From: DATAGF01 sp963835685
GTDB taxonomy: Bacteria; Actinomycetota; Thermoleophilia; Miltoncostaeales; Miltoncostaeaceae
Assembly (NCBI GenBank): GCA_963835685.1
Contig: CAWIGI010000013.1
Span: forward strand, 124,001 to 188,000
DNA: 64,000 nucleotides
Direction: 5' to 3'
Position numbers and translations under genes: made by a program. Below, one piece after another: positions 1 to 9,661 of the stretch. Positions within the stretch are counted from its first letter, which is position 1; each line of letters begins with the position of its first letter. A model generated the notes under the pieces. It was given only the letters and a program-made list of their open reading frames with translations, had not been told where the DNA came from and did no database searches.

Positions 1-1179
1 GCGATGATCGTCGCGGCAGGGGCCCTCCCGGCGTACTGGCTCGGGCGCCGCTGGCTCGGGGACGAGCGCCTGGCCGTCGCGGCGGCCGCGGTCTACCTCC
101 TGTACCCGCCGCTGCAGTGGGCGACGCTGACCGAGTTCCACCCGGTGACGCTCGCCGCCCCGCTGCTCCTGTACTGCATCTGGGCGGCCGAGGAGCGGCG
201 CTACGGCCTGCTTGCGATCACCGCGTCGCTCGCGGCGCTCACGAAGGAGGAGGTCGGCCTGGCGCTCGCGATGCTGGGCCTCTGGATGGTCGTCCGCGGG
301 CGCGGCCGCCGCGCCGGGACGGCGCTCGCGGCCGCGTCGCTCGCCTGGGTCGCGGTGGCGGTGCTGGTGATCATCCCCCACTTCAACGACGGGCGCGGAT
401 CGGCCTTCGTGGACCGCTACGCGACGCTCGGCGACGACGGCGGCGACGTGGCGGCCACGCTGTTCACGCGCCCCTGGGAGGCCGCCGAGCTCCTGGCCTC
501 GTACGACCGCCTGAGCTACCTGGTGGCCCTGCTCGCTCCGCTGGCCTTCCTGTCCCTCGCCGCACCCCTCCTGGCGGCCGGGGCCCTCCCCGAGGTCCTG
601 ATCAACGCCCTGTCGGACTGGTTCCCGCAGTACTCGATCGAGTTCCAGTACGTCGCGGTGATCGTGCCCTTCCTCGTCGCGGCGGCCATCCTCGGGCTCG
701 CCGGGCTGCGCGCGCGCGGCCGCCCCGCCTGGTCGGCCCGCCTGCTGGAGCGCGACGGCGCCGTCGCGGCGGCCTGGGTCGGCGTCGTGCTGCTGTCGGG
801 CGTGTACCTCGGCCCGCTCCCGTGGTGGAGCGAGGTGCCGGTCGCCGGCTCGGACGAGCGCATCGAGCAGTACCGCGTCGACGGCCACGCGAGGGCGGCC
901 GCGCGGGCCGTCGCGCTCATCCCCGGCGACGTCACGGTGTCCGCGGGCAATTTGCTCGGCGCCCATCTCTCGGAGCGCACGCGCATCCTGACCTTCCCGG
1001 CTCTCGGCGACGCCGAATGGGTGGTGGTCAACCGCCGCCGTCCGTACCTCGGCGACCGCCTGGCGCCGGTGGCGCACGCCGCCGCGGTCGCCCGGCTGCG
1101 GGCCCGGCCGGACACGCGGCTCGTCTTCGAGGAGGACGGCGTCATGCTCTTCCGCCGCGTCCCCGGGGCACGCGCGTGA
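1..1179 (+). CDS. DUF2079-type polytopic membrane protein (5' partial)
   Basis: The reading frame is open from the first base of the window, so the true start probably lies upstream. The protein is a series of hydrophobic helices. An early block reading FHPVTLAAPLLLYCIWAAEE is followed by LAALTKEEVGLAL, a pattern typical of DUF2079 predicted membrane proteins, which resemble GT-C glycosyltransferases. The last 120 residues form a soluble tail. It overlaps the next gene by GTGA, so the first three genes here look like one operon of envelope membrane proteins. The substrate cannot be told from the sequence. Confidence 0.75.
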   Translation, partial: AMIVAAGALPAYWLGRRWLGDERLAVAAAAVYLLYPPLQWATLTEFHPVTLAAPLLLYCIWAAEERRYGLLAITASLAALTKEEVGLALAMLGLWMVVRGRGRRAGTALAAASLAWVAVAVLVIIPHFNDGRGSAFVDRYATLGDDGGDVAATLFTRPWEAAELLASYDRLSYLVALLAPLAFLSLAAPLLAAGALPEVLINALSDWFPQYSIEFQYVAVIVPFLVAAAILGLAGLRARGRPAWSARLLERDGAVAAAWVGVVLLSGVYLGPLPWWSEVPVAGSDERIEQYRVDGHARAAARAVALIPGDVTVSAGNLLGAHLSERTRILTFPALGDAEWVVVNRRRPYLGDRLAPVAHAAAVARLRARPDTRLVFEEDGVMLFRRVPGARA

Positions 1180-1637
1180 TCGGGCGCGCGACCGGTGGGG
1201 CGCTGATCGCCCTCGGGGCGGCCCTCGGGGCCCTGCCGGCGTTCGCCTGGTACGCCGCCGCGGCTCCCGGCGGGCGCATCAGCGCGGCGGGCCTCTCCGC
1301 CGCGGGCGAGCTCTGGCTGCTCCCCCTGCTCGGCGCGATGGCGGTGCTCGCCGGGGCGGCCCTCGTCTCGGCGCCGCCCGCCGGCCTCGCCGCGACGGCC
1401 CGCTGGGCCGGGCCGCTCGCCCTCGTCGCCGGCGGCCTGGCCCTGGCGTGGTCCCTCCGCGCCGGGCTCGATCCGCGGGTGTCGCTCACGGTCGAGGCCC
1501 CCGGCGGGCCGCGCGAGCTGGCGTCGGCCGTGGAGCTCGAGCCGGCGGCGGTCATCACGCCGGTCGTCGCGGGGGCGGTGGCCGTCCTCGGCGCGAGCGC
1601 GGCGTGGGCGGGCTGGCGCGGGGTGCCGCGGGCGTGA
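1176..1637 (+). CDS. Small membrane protein, four predicted helices
   Basis: A 153-residue protein starting at a GTG that overlaps the stop of the upstream gene. Helices lie near residues 5-25, 45-65 and 78-95, then a loop of about 35 residues, then a last helix near 128-147. The layout weakly resembles the Trp-operon-associated small membrane protein family of actinobacteria, but no trp gene is nearby, so I do not name it. Its coupling by GTGA overlaps to the genes on both sides suggests it is co-translated with the DUF2079 protein and the mannosyltransferase. Confidence 0.6.
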   Translation: MIGRATGGALIALGAALGALPAFAWYAAAAPGGRISAAGLSAAGELWLLPLLGAMAVLAGAALVSAPPAGLAATARWAGPLALVAGGLALAWSLRAGLDPRVSLTVEAPGGPRELASAVELEPAAVITPVVAGAVAVLGASAAWAGWRGVPRA

Positions 1638-2804
1638 GGGTCGCCATCCCGCTCGACCTCGCGCGGCCGGGCGCCGGCTGGCGCGTCCCCCTCGTGGCCT
1701 GGGGCGCATCGCGCGCGCTCGCCCTCGTGGTCGGCGTGGTCGCGAGCCTCGTGCTCGGCCTGCCCGAGCGCGGCGTCGACCCGGCGGTCCCGGACGCGCT
1801 GGCGCTGCTCGGCGGGTGGGACACCACGTGGTACCTCGACGTCGCCCGCTTCGGCTACGAGCGCGATCTCGGCCAGGTCGGGGACGTCTTCACCAACCTC
1901 GCGTTCTTCCCCCTGCTGCCCGGGCTCATGGCGCTCTTCCTCGAGCTCGGGATCAACCCGTTCGCAGGCGCCTTGGTGGTCTCGAACCTGGCGTTCCTCG
2001 GGGCGCTGGCCGGGCTGCACGCGGTCACGGCCGCGCGGTTCGGGGAGACGGCCGCGTCCCGGGCCACGTGGACGCTCGCCGTCTTCCCCCCGGCGGTGTA
2101 CTGCTCGCTGGCCTACACGGAGGGGATCGCCCTGGCCTGCGCGATCGCCGCGGCGCTGGCGGCCCTCCGCGGCCGGTACGCCCTGGCGGGCCTCGCCGCG
2201 GCCGGCGCGGCGCTGACGCGCCCGACCGGGGTCCTCGTCGCGCTCCTGGTCGGGCTGCTCGCGCTGCGCGACCCCGCCCCGGGGCGCCTGCGCCGCGCCG
2301 CCCTGGGCGTGATCCCCTCGGTCGCGGCGCTTGCCGGGTTCCTCGCGTGGATGGCGGCCGCCCGCGGCTCGGCCCTGCTGCCCTTCGAGGCGCAGCGCGC
2401 CTGGGACCGCGGCCAGCTCGGCATCGGCGTGGTGACCGCGGCGCCCGACGAGCTCTCCGCGGCCTGGGAGCACATCGCGAACGCCGACTTCACCGCCGCC
2501 TGGACCGCGGCGGCCCGGGATCTCGCCTTCCTCGCGCTCTACGCCTGGCTGCTCGTCCGGCTCTGGCGCCGGGAGGGCGGCCTGCGCTCGCCGTGGGTCG
2601 CCTACTCGGCGGCCGTCCTCGTCGTCCCCCTGTCGAGCGGGACGATCACCTCGATGGCGCGGTTCGGCCTGCTCGCGTTCCCGCTGATGTGGCCGCTCGC
2701 CGACTGGCTGGGGGAGGACCGCGCGCCGGGCGCTGCGATGGGGAGCCGTCGCCGTCGGGGTCATCGTCCTGCTCGTCGCGCAGCTGGCGATCCGCTCACC
2801 CTGA
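1634..2804 (+). CDS. Mannosyltransferase-like membrane protein (GT-C/PIG-V type), frameshifted near 2723-2728
   Basis: Polytopic protein of about 390 residues. The first loop carries GGWDTTWYLDVARFGYE, the Asp-containing loop typical of PIG-V-like and other GT-C mannosyltransferases, which use polyprenyl-linked sugars outside the membrane. The frame from GTG 1634 is good until about 2723. From there the +1 frame continues with a hydrophobic helix (GAVAVGVIVLLVAQLAIRSP) and a stop at 2802-2804. Removing one G after C2722 restores a normal protein. Without correction the frame runs into sequence antisense to the next gene. It ends 44 bases inside the convergent phosphatase gene. Confidence 0.72.
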
Positions 2805-3699
2805 CGGCCGCGATCACGGGGTCGTGGTCGGAGAGGCGCACGCGCCGCTCGCGGTCGCCGGAGCGGACCCGCACCTCGCGCTCGGCCGCGGGGAGCGCCC
2901 GCTCGGGCTCCACCACCTCGAGGCCGCGCGACAGGACCCGGTCGATGCCGACGCCCGGCGGCGCCGGGACGGCGCTCCACCCGGCGGCCGCGAGCGCCGC
3001 GAGGGCGGGGTGCGAGGGGGGTGCGTTCAGGTCGCCCGCGAGCACCGCCGGCACCCCCGCCGCGATGGCCTCGAGGGCGTCCGTCGCCCGCTCCAGCTCC
3101 ATGACGATCAGCTCGGGGCGGCCGGCGTTGTGGCAGTGCACGCACGCGAGCGCGATCTCGGCGCCGCCGGCCGTGCGGGCGCGCGCCATCACGGCGCGGC
3201 GCGGCTCCGACAGGTAGTGCAGGAGCGGGCGGACCCCGAGGTCGAATCGGGCCGCGGCGCTCAGGATGACGCGGACCGGGTTGAGCCGCACCGCGCGCTC
3301 GCTGCCCGGGACGAGCGACAGGGCCGGGCCGACCATCAGCAGGTTGGCGTTGCCCTCGTGCGTGCGCCAGAGGTCGGGGTTGTGCGCCCCCAGGGCGTCG
3401 CGCAGGCGCTGCGGCCCGATCAGCGGCCCGGTCGTGGTGCCCACGGCGGTCATGCCGGTCCGGGCGACGATCTCGCGGACGGCGGCGGTCGGCACCTCCT
3501 GGAGGGCACAGACGTCGGGCGCCCAGGCGCGGATCCGCTCCGCCATCAGGCCGGTGTACTTGCGGTTCAGGTGGACGCGCACGCCGTCGTCGACGGGCCG
3601 CCGCAGCCACGTCGAGGCGAACGTGGCCCCCAGCCCCGCGAAGCCGTCGCGGCCGTGGAAGAGGTTCCAGGTGAGGACGCGCAGGGCGGGGCTCGGCAC
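2761..3699 (-). CDS. Endonuclease/exonuclease/phosphatase (EEP) family protein
   Basis: A 312-residue protein with EEP motifs in order: LRVLTWNLFHGRD at the N-terminus (metal-binding Asn), CALQEVP (Glu metal ligand), GDLNAPPSHPAL (Asp-x-Asn) and LSDHDPVIA (Asp-His catalytic pair) near the C-terminus. The family contains DNA-repair nucleases, sphingomyelinases and inositol phosphatases; the substrate cannot be assigned here. There is no signal peptide, so it is probably cytoplasmic. The start is a GTG at 3699. It converges on the mannosyltransferase gene with a 44-base overlap. Confidence 0.8.
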   Translation of the reverse strand: MPSPALRVLTWNLFHGRDGFAGLGATFASTWLRRPVDDGVRVHLNRKYTGLMAERIRAWAPDVCALQEVPTAAVREIVARTGMTAVGTTTGPLIGPQRLRDALGAHNPDLWRTHEGNANLLMVGPALSLVPGSERAVRLNPVRVILSAAARFDLGVRPLLHYLSEPRRAVMARARTAGGAEIALACVHCHNAGRPELIVMELERATDALEAIAAGVPAVLAGDLNAPPSHPALAALAAAGWSAVPAPPGVGIDRVLSRGLEVVEPERALPAAEREVRVRSGDRERRVRLSDHDPVIAAVRVSGSPAARRAGR

Positions 3700-3776
3700 C
3701 GGCGCAGACTGGCCCCTTGCGCCCGCGACCTCAAGCGATGAGATTTCCCGGCGTGCCGGGGCGGCTTACGACAAGG

Positions 3777-3965
3777 ATGGCGAACCGCGATCGCTGGGCG
3801 GTCGCCTATTGGACGGCGGCGGTCCTCGCATACGCGCTCCTCGGGGCCTTCTTCCCGCCGTGGCTCCTGCTCGGCTTCTGGGAGTCGCTGCCCTTCGTGC
3901 TCCTCGTCACCTGGCTCGCCGCCCGGCTCCTCGGCCGGAGCGCCCGGGACCCCGGTCCCGGGTGA
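3777..3965 (+). CDS. Small two-helix membrane protein
   Basis: A 62-residue protein beginning MANRDRWAVAYWTAAVLAY, with two predicted helices (about 9-30 and 34-52) and a short charged tail. I chose ATG 3777, preceded by ACAAGG, because a longer frame to 3717 adds only a low-quality N-terminus. Its stop overlaps the GTG of the next gene, so the two are translationally coupled. Function unknown; the coupling suggests an accessory subunit of the downstream membrane hydrolase-like protein. Confidence 0.55.
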   Translation: MANRDRWAVAYWTAAVLAYALLGAFFPPWLLLGFWESLPFVLLVTWLAARLLGRSARDPGPG

Positions 3966-4693
3966 GCTGGGCAGCACACGACCTCGAGCCCTACCTCTTT
4001 CGCGCCAAGCTCGGGGGCATCGTCAGCCTGCCGCTCTGCCTGGCGGGCTCCTACGCGCCCGACATCTTCACCAAGTGGGCCGTCTACGGCCTGGACTTCA
4101 CGGGCGACCGCAAGATCGTCGACGACCCGGTGCAGCTCCACCGCGGCTGGCCCGGCGTCGGCTTCACCCACTCGCTGCTCTTCTGGGTCCTGGTCGCGGG
4201 GGTCATCCTCCTTGCGAGCCGGAACCGCATCTGGGCCTTCTCGTTCCTGCTCGGCGCCTGGGCGCACGTCCTGTCGGACACGCTCGACTCGGTCGGCGTC
4301 ATGGCCTTCTTCCCCTTCAGCACCTGGCACCTGCACCTCGACGCCTGGCAGTACGTCGGGCAGGCGGGCCGTCGGGTCGATGCGATCGCCTACTACACCT
4401 CGCTGGGAGGGGTCTGGGACGTGCTCTGGGCCGTGTGGCTGGCCTTCCACTGGAGGATGTTCACCTCCGAGTACTTCCACCGCGAGATCGTGCCACGCGA
4501 CACCTTCTGGCTGTGGCTGCGCACCAAGGCCAGCGACACGGTGATGCTGACCGTCTTCCGGGCGAGCGCCTTCTTCGGCGTGGCGTCGATCATCGGCTGG
4601 TACGTCTGGGCCCTGTTCGTCAACGACTTCCAGAATCACCTGGACTGGGCCCTCGGCGGGCCCGAGTGGGCCCCGCGCCAGGGACCTCCCTAG
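3962..4693 (+). CDS. Membrane-bound metal-dependent hydrolase-like protein (YdjM/DUF457 type)
   Basis: A 243-residue membrane protein starting at GTG 3962. It has the conserved features of inner-membrane putative metal hydrolases of the YdjM/DUF457 group: HRGWPGVGFTHSLLFW (paired histidines at the start of a helix) and GAWAHVLSDTLDSVG (His and Asp in a second helix), followed by WHLHLDAWQY. No reaction has been established for the family, to my knowledge. The His/Asp positions suggest metal binding in the membrane, which is inference. Confidence 0.7.
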   Translation: MSWAAHDLEPYLFRAKLGGIVSLPLCLAGSYAPDIFTKWAVYGLDFTGDRKIVDDPVQLHRGWPGVGFTHSLLFWVLVAGVILLASRNRIWAFSFLLGAWAHVLSDTLDSVGVMAFFPFSTWHLHLDAWQYVGQAGRRVDAIAYYTSLGGVWDVLWAVWLAFHWRMFTSEYFHREIVPRDTFWLWLRTKASDTVMLTVFRASAFFGVASIIGWYVWALFVNDFQNHLDWALGGPEWAPRQGPP

Positions 4694-4829
4694 CCGCCCG
4701 TCGCCTGGAGGGCCGCTGGTCGCTCGAGCTCCGTGAAGCCGGTCCCCTCAGGCCTCGCCCACCGAGCCAGCACACCGATGCGGACGAGCGCGTCCGCCCG
4801 ATCCTGAGCGGACATGCTCGTGCCCATAT

Positions 4830-5012
4830 TCAGTGGATGCGGTGCACGCTGCCGAGGGCGTGCTCGTCGAAGTGGACCCCGACGGTGGCGCGAGAGTCGC
4901 CGCTGTGCCTTGACCTGCCGATGCGGGGGGACGCTGACGCGCTCGCTGAAGCGGCGCCCAGCGCGCCCACGACGATGGTGCCGACGATGAGGGCTCTGCC
5001 CATGTGCTTCAT
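4830..5012 (-). CDS. Small secreted protein with signal peptide
   Basis: A 60-residue product starting MKHMGRALIVGTIVVGALG, a clear Sec signal peptide with an Ala-Ser-rich cleavage region near residue 28. The mature part is a short charged peptide of about 30 residues. AGAGGACGG lies upstream of the ATG as a plausible ribosome binding site. It sits alone in an otherwise empty 500-base interval between two convergent genes. I do not recognise it. A longer overlapping frame (4690-5076) has poor composition and no signal peptide, so I prefer this one. Confidence 0.45.
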   Translation of the reverse strand: MKHMGRALIVGTIVVGALGAASASASASPRIGRSRHSGDSRATVGVHFDEHALGSVHRIH

Positions 5013-5195
5013 GTGGTCCGTCCTCTCGCGTTCGGGAAGCCCTTCTCGTATCGGGAGGCGCAGCGGTGCGCGACACCCTGTGCGCGGCCGGTTATCCGAC
5101 CCTTCACGCGGGTCGGGAGACGCGGACAGCCGCCTCGGTTGCCGTCCGCGCGATCTGCTGCTGCGACCGCGGTGGGGGGGCCTCGTCGCTGAGGC

Positions 5196-6977
5196 CTAGC
5201 CCCGCGGTTGGCCTGGGGTGTCCGGCGCCGACCCTTCGCTCGTCGGCAGGGCCACCGGCGCGGCCGGTGAGCCGGGCGCGCCCGGCGGCCCGGGGGCCGG
5301 GGGTCCGTCGGGCTCCGAGGCGCAGCCGCCGTCGCTGCCGAGCACCGCGCCCACGAACGTGCCGAGCTCGACGTCGAACGACAGCCGCACCACCCCGGCG
5401 CGGGCGACCCTCAGCTCGGTCCCCCACGGCTCGCGCGGCGCGGCGCACGCCGCGCCGCGCTCGACCCGCCAGTAGGGCGTGTAGCGGAGGCGCAGGCGGT
5501 ACAGCCCGGGCCGGCTCGCGTGCAGCGTGACGCTCTTGGAGGTGAGCGCCAGCACCCGGATGCCGTCGGCGGGCGTCGCGATCGGGGTCGCGCGCGGCAG
5601 CTCGTAAGCCGTCCAGCCGCCGACGCGGGCGACCTGGCGCAGGCCCGACGTGCCCGAGCGGAGCAGCTCCGCCTCGTTCTCGGCGCTGTAGTCGAGCGGG
5701 TCGCGGGGCAGCAGCACGTACCGCACACCGACGCGCCGGAGCCAGCTCTCGTACCGCTGCGGCGTGAGCGGCTCCTCGTAGAGGACCTCGTTGGCGGGGA
5801 AGTCGTCCTGGCGGAACCAGCCGCGGGCCAGCGGGACGTCGCGCTTGGCGAGGTAGAAGGCCTCCCAGTTGTCGGCCGTCGCGACCACCTGCACGCGGTG
5901 GTCGGGGTCGGCGCGCTGCTCGAGGAACGCGATGGCGGGGTACCAGAAGTCCTCGTTCTGGGCCCGGGAGCCGGCCGCGGTCTGCCACCCCGCCACGGCC
6001 GGCAGCGCCTGCCACATCAGCACTCCCACCAGCACCACCGAGGCGATCGCCCGGGGCCGGAACCCGCGCGCCGCCAGGGGCAGCAGGAGCAGCGGCGCGC
6101 CCATCAGCAGCAGCAGGCGCACGACGTTGCCGCCGAGCGGCGACGACAGCGCGAAGGCCAGCGCGCCCAGGCCCGCGTAGACCAGGAACAGCGCCCGCAG
6201 GGACCGCTGGTCCGGCAGCCCGCGCGTGAGCAGCAGGCCCGCGGCGCAGAAGCCCGCGATCGCGAGGGCGTCCTTGGGATCGAACGGGTAGTGGGCGTCG
6301 GCGGAGGAGAACCCGCGAAGCAGCAGCGCCTGCAGGCCGGCGACGGCGACCGTGCCGGCGGCGAGGACGAGGTTGGCGCGCCTCCGCCACCAGCCGGGGG
6401 TCGTGAGGGCGGCGGCGAGCAGCACCGCGAGCAGGAACGCGAGCGCGAGCGGATGGGCTGCGGCCGTGATGAGCACGCCTGCGAGCGCGAGCCCGCGGCG
6501 GCCGGCGGCGAGGGCGACGAGGGAGCCCAGGGCGAGCGCGAGGCCGAGCAGGAACGGGAAGGTGCCGGCGGCGACCGCGAGGGGGATGAGCAGGGCGAAC
6601 GCGACGGCCGGCCCGGTGGAGATCGCGGGCCACCGCCGGCGCAGGAGCGCGGAGAACGCGGCGGCGGCGCCGGCGCAGGAGCCGACGACGACGGTCGGCG
6701 TGCCGAGCAGCGCCGCGAGCGGATAGAAGAGCAGGCTGTAGTTCACCTGCGCGTAGCGGCCCGCGTACCAGAAGTTGTCCCAAAGCTGCCAGCCGTTCTC
6801 GCGCCAGGCCTCGGTGAGGTACATGTGCGCGGCCTGGTCCCCGCCCGGCGGGCCGAGCAGGATCAGCGCGAGGGCGATCGCCGCCGCGAGTAGGGCCGCG
6901 CCCAGAGGGCGCCCCGCCGCCCGCGCCGCGCGCCGCACCCGCTGCCGCACGCGCTCTCGGTCCACCAGGCCCATCAT
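5196..6977 (-). CDS. Large polytopic membrane protein (6-pyruvoyl-tetrahydropterin synthase-related / GT-C-like)
   Basis: A 593-residue protein with about ten predicted helices over residues 20-350, then a soluble periplasmic-type domain of about 240 residues. The first loop after helix 1 contains GGDQAAHMYLTEAWRENGW, an acidic/His loop in the position where GT-C enzymes keep their catalytic Asp. The soluble part has alternating strands (YRLRLRYTPYWRVERG) resembling a carbohydrate-binding beta sandwich. The C-terminal 40 residues are Pro/Ala/Gly-rich. It probably handles a lipid-linked sugar, but there is no direct evidence for the substrate. Confidence 0.6.
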   Translation of the reverse strand: MMGLVDRERVRQRVRRAARAAGRPLGAALLAAAIALALILLGPPGGDQAAHMYLTEAWRENGWQLWDNFWYAGRYAQVNYSLLFYPLAALLGTPTVVVGSCAGAAAAFSALLRRRWPAISTGPAVAFALLIPLAVAAGTFPFLLGLALALGSLVALAAGRRGLALAGVLITAAAHPLALAFLLAVLLAAALTTPGWWRRRANLVLAAGTVAVAGLQALLLRGFSSADAHYPFDPKDALAIAGFCAAGLLLTRGLPDQRSLRALFLVYAGLGALAFALSSPLGGNVVRLLLLMGAPLLLLPLAARGFRPRAIASVVLVGVLMWQALPAVAGWQTAAGSRAQNEDFWYPAIAFLEQRADPDHRVQVVATADNWEAFYLAKRDVPLARGWFRQDDFPANEVLYEEPLTPQRYESWLRRVGVRYVLLPRDPLDYSAENEAELLRSGTSGLRQVARVGGWTAYELPRATPIATPADGIRVLALTSKSVTLHASRPGLYRLRLRYTPYWRVERGAACAAPREPWGTELRVARAGVVRLSFDVELGTFVGAVLGSDGGCASEPDGPPAPGPPGAPGSPAAPVALPTSEGSAPDTPGQPRG

Positions 6978-7011
6978 CCCGCGGGGTCCCCCCCTCGCGT
7001 CGAGCCGAATC

Positions 7012-9169
7012 CTACGGCGTGGGGGCCGGTGCCGGAGCGGGCGCCGGGGCCGGCGCCGGTGCGGGGGCGGGTGCCGGAGCCGGTGCCGGAGCCTGCGCCG
7101 GGGGCTGGCTCGGCTTGGGAACCGTCGTGGTCGGCTCGGTCTCGGTCTTCTTGGGCGCGGCGCGCGCCGCCGCCGCTGCCGCCGCTGCGGCCGCCGCCTC
7201 CTCGCGGCGCTGGGCCGCGCCGGCGGCCTGGATGAAGCTGCTGGTGAAGGGCTTCCAGACGACGGGCTCGTCGGGCAGCCCGAAGGCGTCGGAGCCCCCG
7301 TCGCGCTCGACGACCGCGCTCATGAAGTCGCCCCAGATCGAGGCGGGGAAGGTGCCGCCGGCAACCGTGATCCCGTGGACGCTGTACATCGAGCGCCGCA
7401 CGCCCTCGCTGTTGGGATACCCCACCCAGACCGCCGTCGCGTACCGCGGCGTGTAGCCGACGAACCAGGCGTCAACGTAGTCGTCGGTGGTCCCGGTCTT
7501 GCCGGCGACGTCAACGCCGATCTGGGCGTTGCCGCCGGTCCCGCCCGTGACGTTGTCCTGCAGGATGCGCGTCACCTCGTGGGCGACGCCGTCGGAGAAG
7601 ATCTCCTCGCGCTCCGGGGCGAAGGCGTCGAACGGTGCCGTCGGGCTTCACGATCTTGCGGATGGCGAGCGGCCCGACGCGGACGCCGCCGTTCGACAGC
7701 GGGGCGAAGGCGGTCGCCATGTCCAGGGGTGTCACGCTCCCGGACCCGAGGCCGATCGAGGCGACGTCCGGCAGCTTGCGCTCCTTCGGGACGCCCATGT
7801 CCTCGGCGGTCCGGATGACCTTCTTGGGCCCCACGTCCAGGGTCAGCTGCTGGAAGACCGAGTTGTCCGAGCTGAGCGTGGCCTGCGCGATGGGGATCGC
7901 TCCCCGGTAGCTGTCTGAGTAGGTCTTGACGTCGATCGGCCCGTAGTGGTCGTCGGTGAAGGTCAGGCGCTTGCTCTCGTAGAGTGTCGAATACGGGTTG
8001 ATCTGCTGCCGGATCGACTCGGTCAACACGAACGTCTTGAAGACCGAGCCCGGCTGGCGCAGCGCCTGGGTCGCGAGGTTGAACTGGTTCTCCTCGCTGA
8101 AGCGCTGGCTCGAGGCCATCGCCCGGATGAACCCCTTCTGCGAGTCGATCATGACGACGGCCGCGTCGGGGTCGTCGTCGTAGTAGAGGTTCTCGCGGAT
8201 GGCGCTCCGGGCCACCGATTGCAGCGCCGGGTCGATGGTGGTGTAGACCTTGAAGCCGCCGTTCTGGACCTGCTTCTCGCCGTAGCGGTCGATCAGGACC
8301 TGGCGCACGTACTCGAAGAAGTACTCCTCGCGCTTGCGCCTGTAGGCCTGGCCGCGCTCGAGGTCGAGGCCCGCCTTCTTGGCCCGCTCCGCCACCTCGC
8401 GCGGGATGAACCCCTGCTGGGCCATCTCCTCGAGGACCACGTTGCGCCGCGCGCGCGCGGCGTCGGGGTTCTCGAACGGGTTGTAGGCGGTCGGCGCCTG
8501 CGGCAGCCCCGCGAGCAGCGCGGCCTGCGGCAGGGTGATCTCCCGGACGTCCTTGTCGAAGTAGGTCAGCGAGGCGGCCTGCACGCCGACCGCGTTCTGA
8601 CCGTAGAAGACGCCGTTCAGGTAGCGCGCCAGGATCTGGTTCTTCGTGTACCGCTTCTCGTACTGGAAGGCGAGGTAGGTCTCCTCGAGCTTCTTGCTCA
8701 CCGTCCGGTCGGCGCGCGGGCTGTAGAGGTTCTTGACGAGCTGCATCGTGATCGTGCTGCCACCCTGGGTGGCGGAGCCGGTCTCGAGGTCGTGCACCAC
8801 CGCGCCCACCAGGCGGTAGTAGTCAACGCCGTCGTGGTCGTAGAAGCGCTTGTCCTCGACCGCGACGGTGGCGTCCTTGAGGACCTTCGGGATCGCCCCG
8901 CCCGGCACGATGGTGCGGTTGGTGACGCCCGCGATGATCCCGAGCTCCTTGCCGTTCTTGTCGTAGATGCGCGAGTTCTCGCCGAGCCGGATCTCCTTCA
9001 GCTCGCCGTCGCGCAGGCTGTCCCCGACCGCGTTGACCGCGAGCGCCGACACGAGGACCGCGCCGCCGACGACCGCGGCCAGGGCGCCCGCGGCGATCAG
9101 GGCGCGGTGCGTCCGGCGCTCCTTGGCCCGGCGCGCCCTGCGCAGGCGGCGGCGGCGGAGGTCGCTCAC
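7012..9169 (-). CDS. Class A penicillin-binding protein (transglycosylase/transpeptidase), frameshifted near 7633
   Basis: Bifunctional peptidoglycan synthase. A basic cytoplasmic N-terminus and one membrane anchor (about 25-45) precede a GT51 transglycosylase (TVAVEDKRFYDHDG, GGSTITMQL). The transpeptidase follows: SxxK in QPGSVFKTFV, SxN in LSSDNSVFQ, and KTG in AGKTGTTDDYVDAWF. The SxxK and SxN lie upstream of the shift at about 7633 and the KTG downstream in the +1 frame, so removing one base rebuilds a complete enzyme of about 718 residues. The tail is low-complexity (Ala-Pro)n of about 30 residues, likely a wall-spanning extension. It overlaps the upstream gene by ATGA. Confidence 0.88.
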
Positions 9170-9651
9170 GACACGGCCCGCCGGATGTCCCAGGCCACGC
9201 GGCCCGAGGAGTAGTCGAGGAGGCCGATCATCTGACGCACGCCTCGCGGAGTTCGGCCGTCGAAGGTCGTTCCCTCCACGGCCCAGCCCAGGCGCGAGGC
9301 CGGCGCCGCGACGCGCGATCGGGGTGAGGGCTCGACTCCTCCCGCGGGCACGGGCACCTCGAAGGGGCCGTCCATGTAGACGAGCTCGACCGACTGCGCC
9401 AGGGCGGGCGGGCCGGCCCAGACCTGGCGGGCGGCCGCCAGGGCACGGTCATCGTCGCCGAGGCGGGCGCCGCGCGACAGCCGCACGGCCTGATAGACGA
9501 ACTCCCATCCGCGATCCAGCCTCGCACGACCGATCTCCGCTCCCCCGGGCCCGTCCGCGTAGTGCTCGGCGATGGGCACGGGCGCCCACGCCGCCACGGC
9601 GAGCAGGACGACGACCGCCACGAGGACGATGCGCGCGCGCTTTCCGCGCAT
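9166..9651 (-). CDS. Single-pass membrane-anchored protein of unknown function, upstream of the PBP
   Basis: A 161-residue protein starting at ATG 9651 behind GGGGGAG, a good ribosome binding site; a longer frame to 9759 adds an unlikely Arg-rich start. MRGKRARIVLVAVVVLLAV forms an N-terminal anchor and the remaining 135 residues are outside. The segment ending SRLGWAVEGTTFDGRTPRG is followed by a conserved-looking C-terminus. It is coupled by ATGA to the penicillin-binding protein, so a role in wall synthesis is a reasonable guess, but I do not recognise the family. Confidence 0.6.
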   Translation of the reverse strand: MRGKRARIVLVAVVVLLAVAAWAPVPIAEHYADGPGGAEIGRARLDRGWEFVYQAVRLSRGARLGDDDRALAAARQVWAGPPALAQSVELVYMDGPFEVPVPAGGVEPSPRSRVAAPASRLGWAVEGTTFDGRTPRGVRQMIGLLDYSSGRVAWDIRRAVS

Positions 9652-9661
9652 GACTCCCCCA

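Noticed and set aside
1142..3610. An 822-residue minus-strand frame over the mannosyltransferase and phosphatase genes
   Set aside because: Low-complexity Arg/Ala/Pro composition; the real genes in this interval carry recognisable motifs.
4690..5076. A 128-residue minus-strand frame
   Set aside because: It overlaps a shorter frame with a clean signal peptide (4830-5012), and its own composition is Arg/His-rich noise.
7021..7095. A short-period DNA repeat that could be taken for a CRISPR or VNTR
   Set aside because: It encodes the Ala-Pro tail of the penicillin-binding protein; there are no spacers and the period is six bases.
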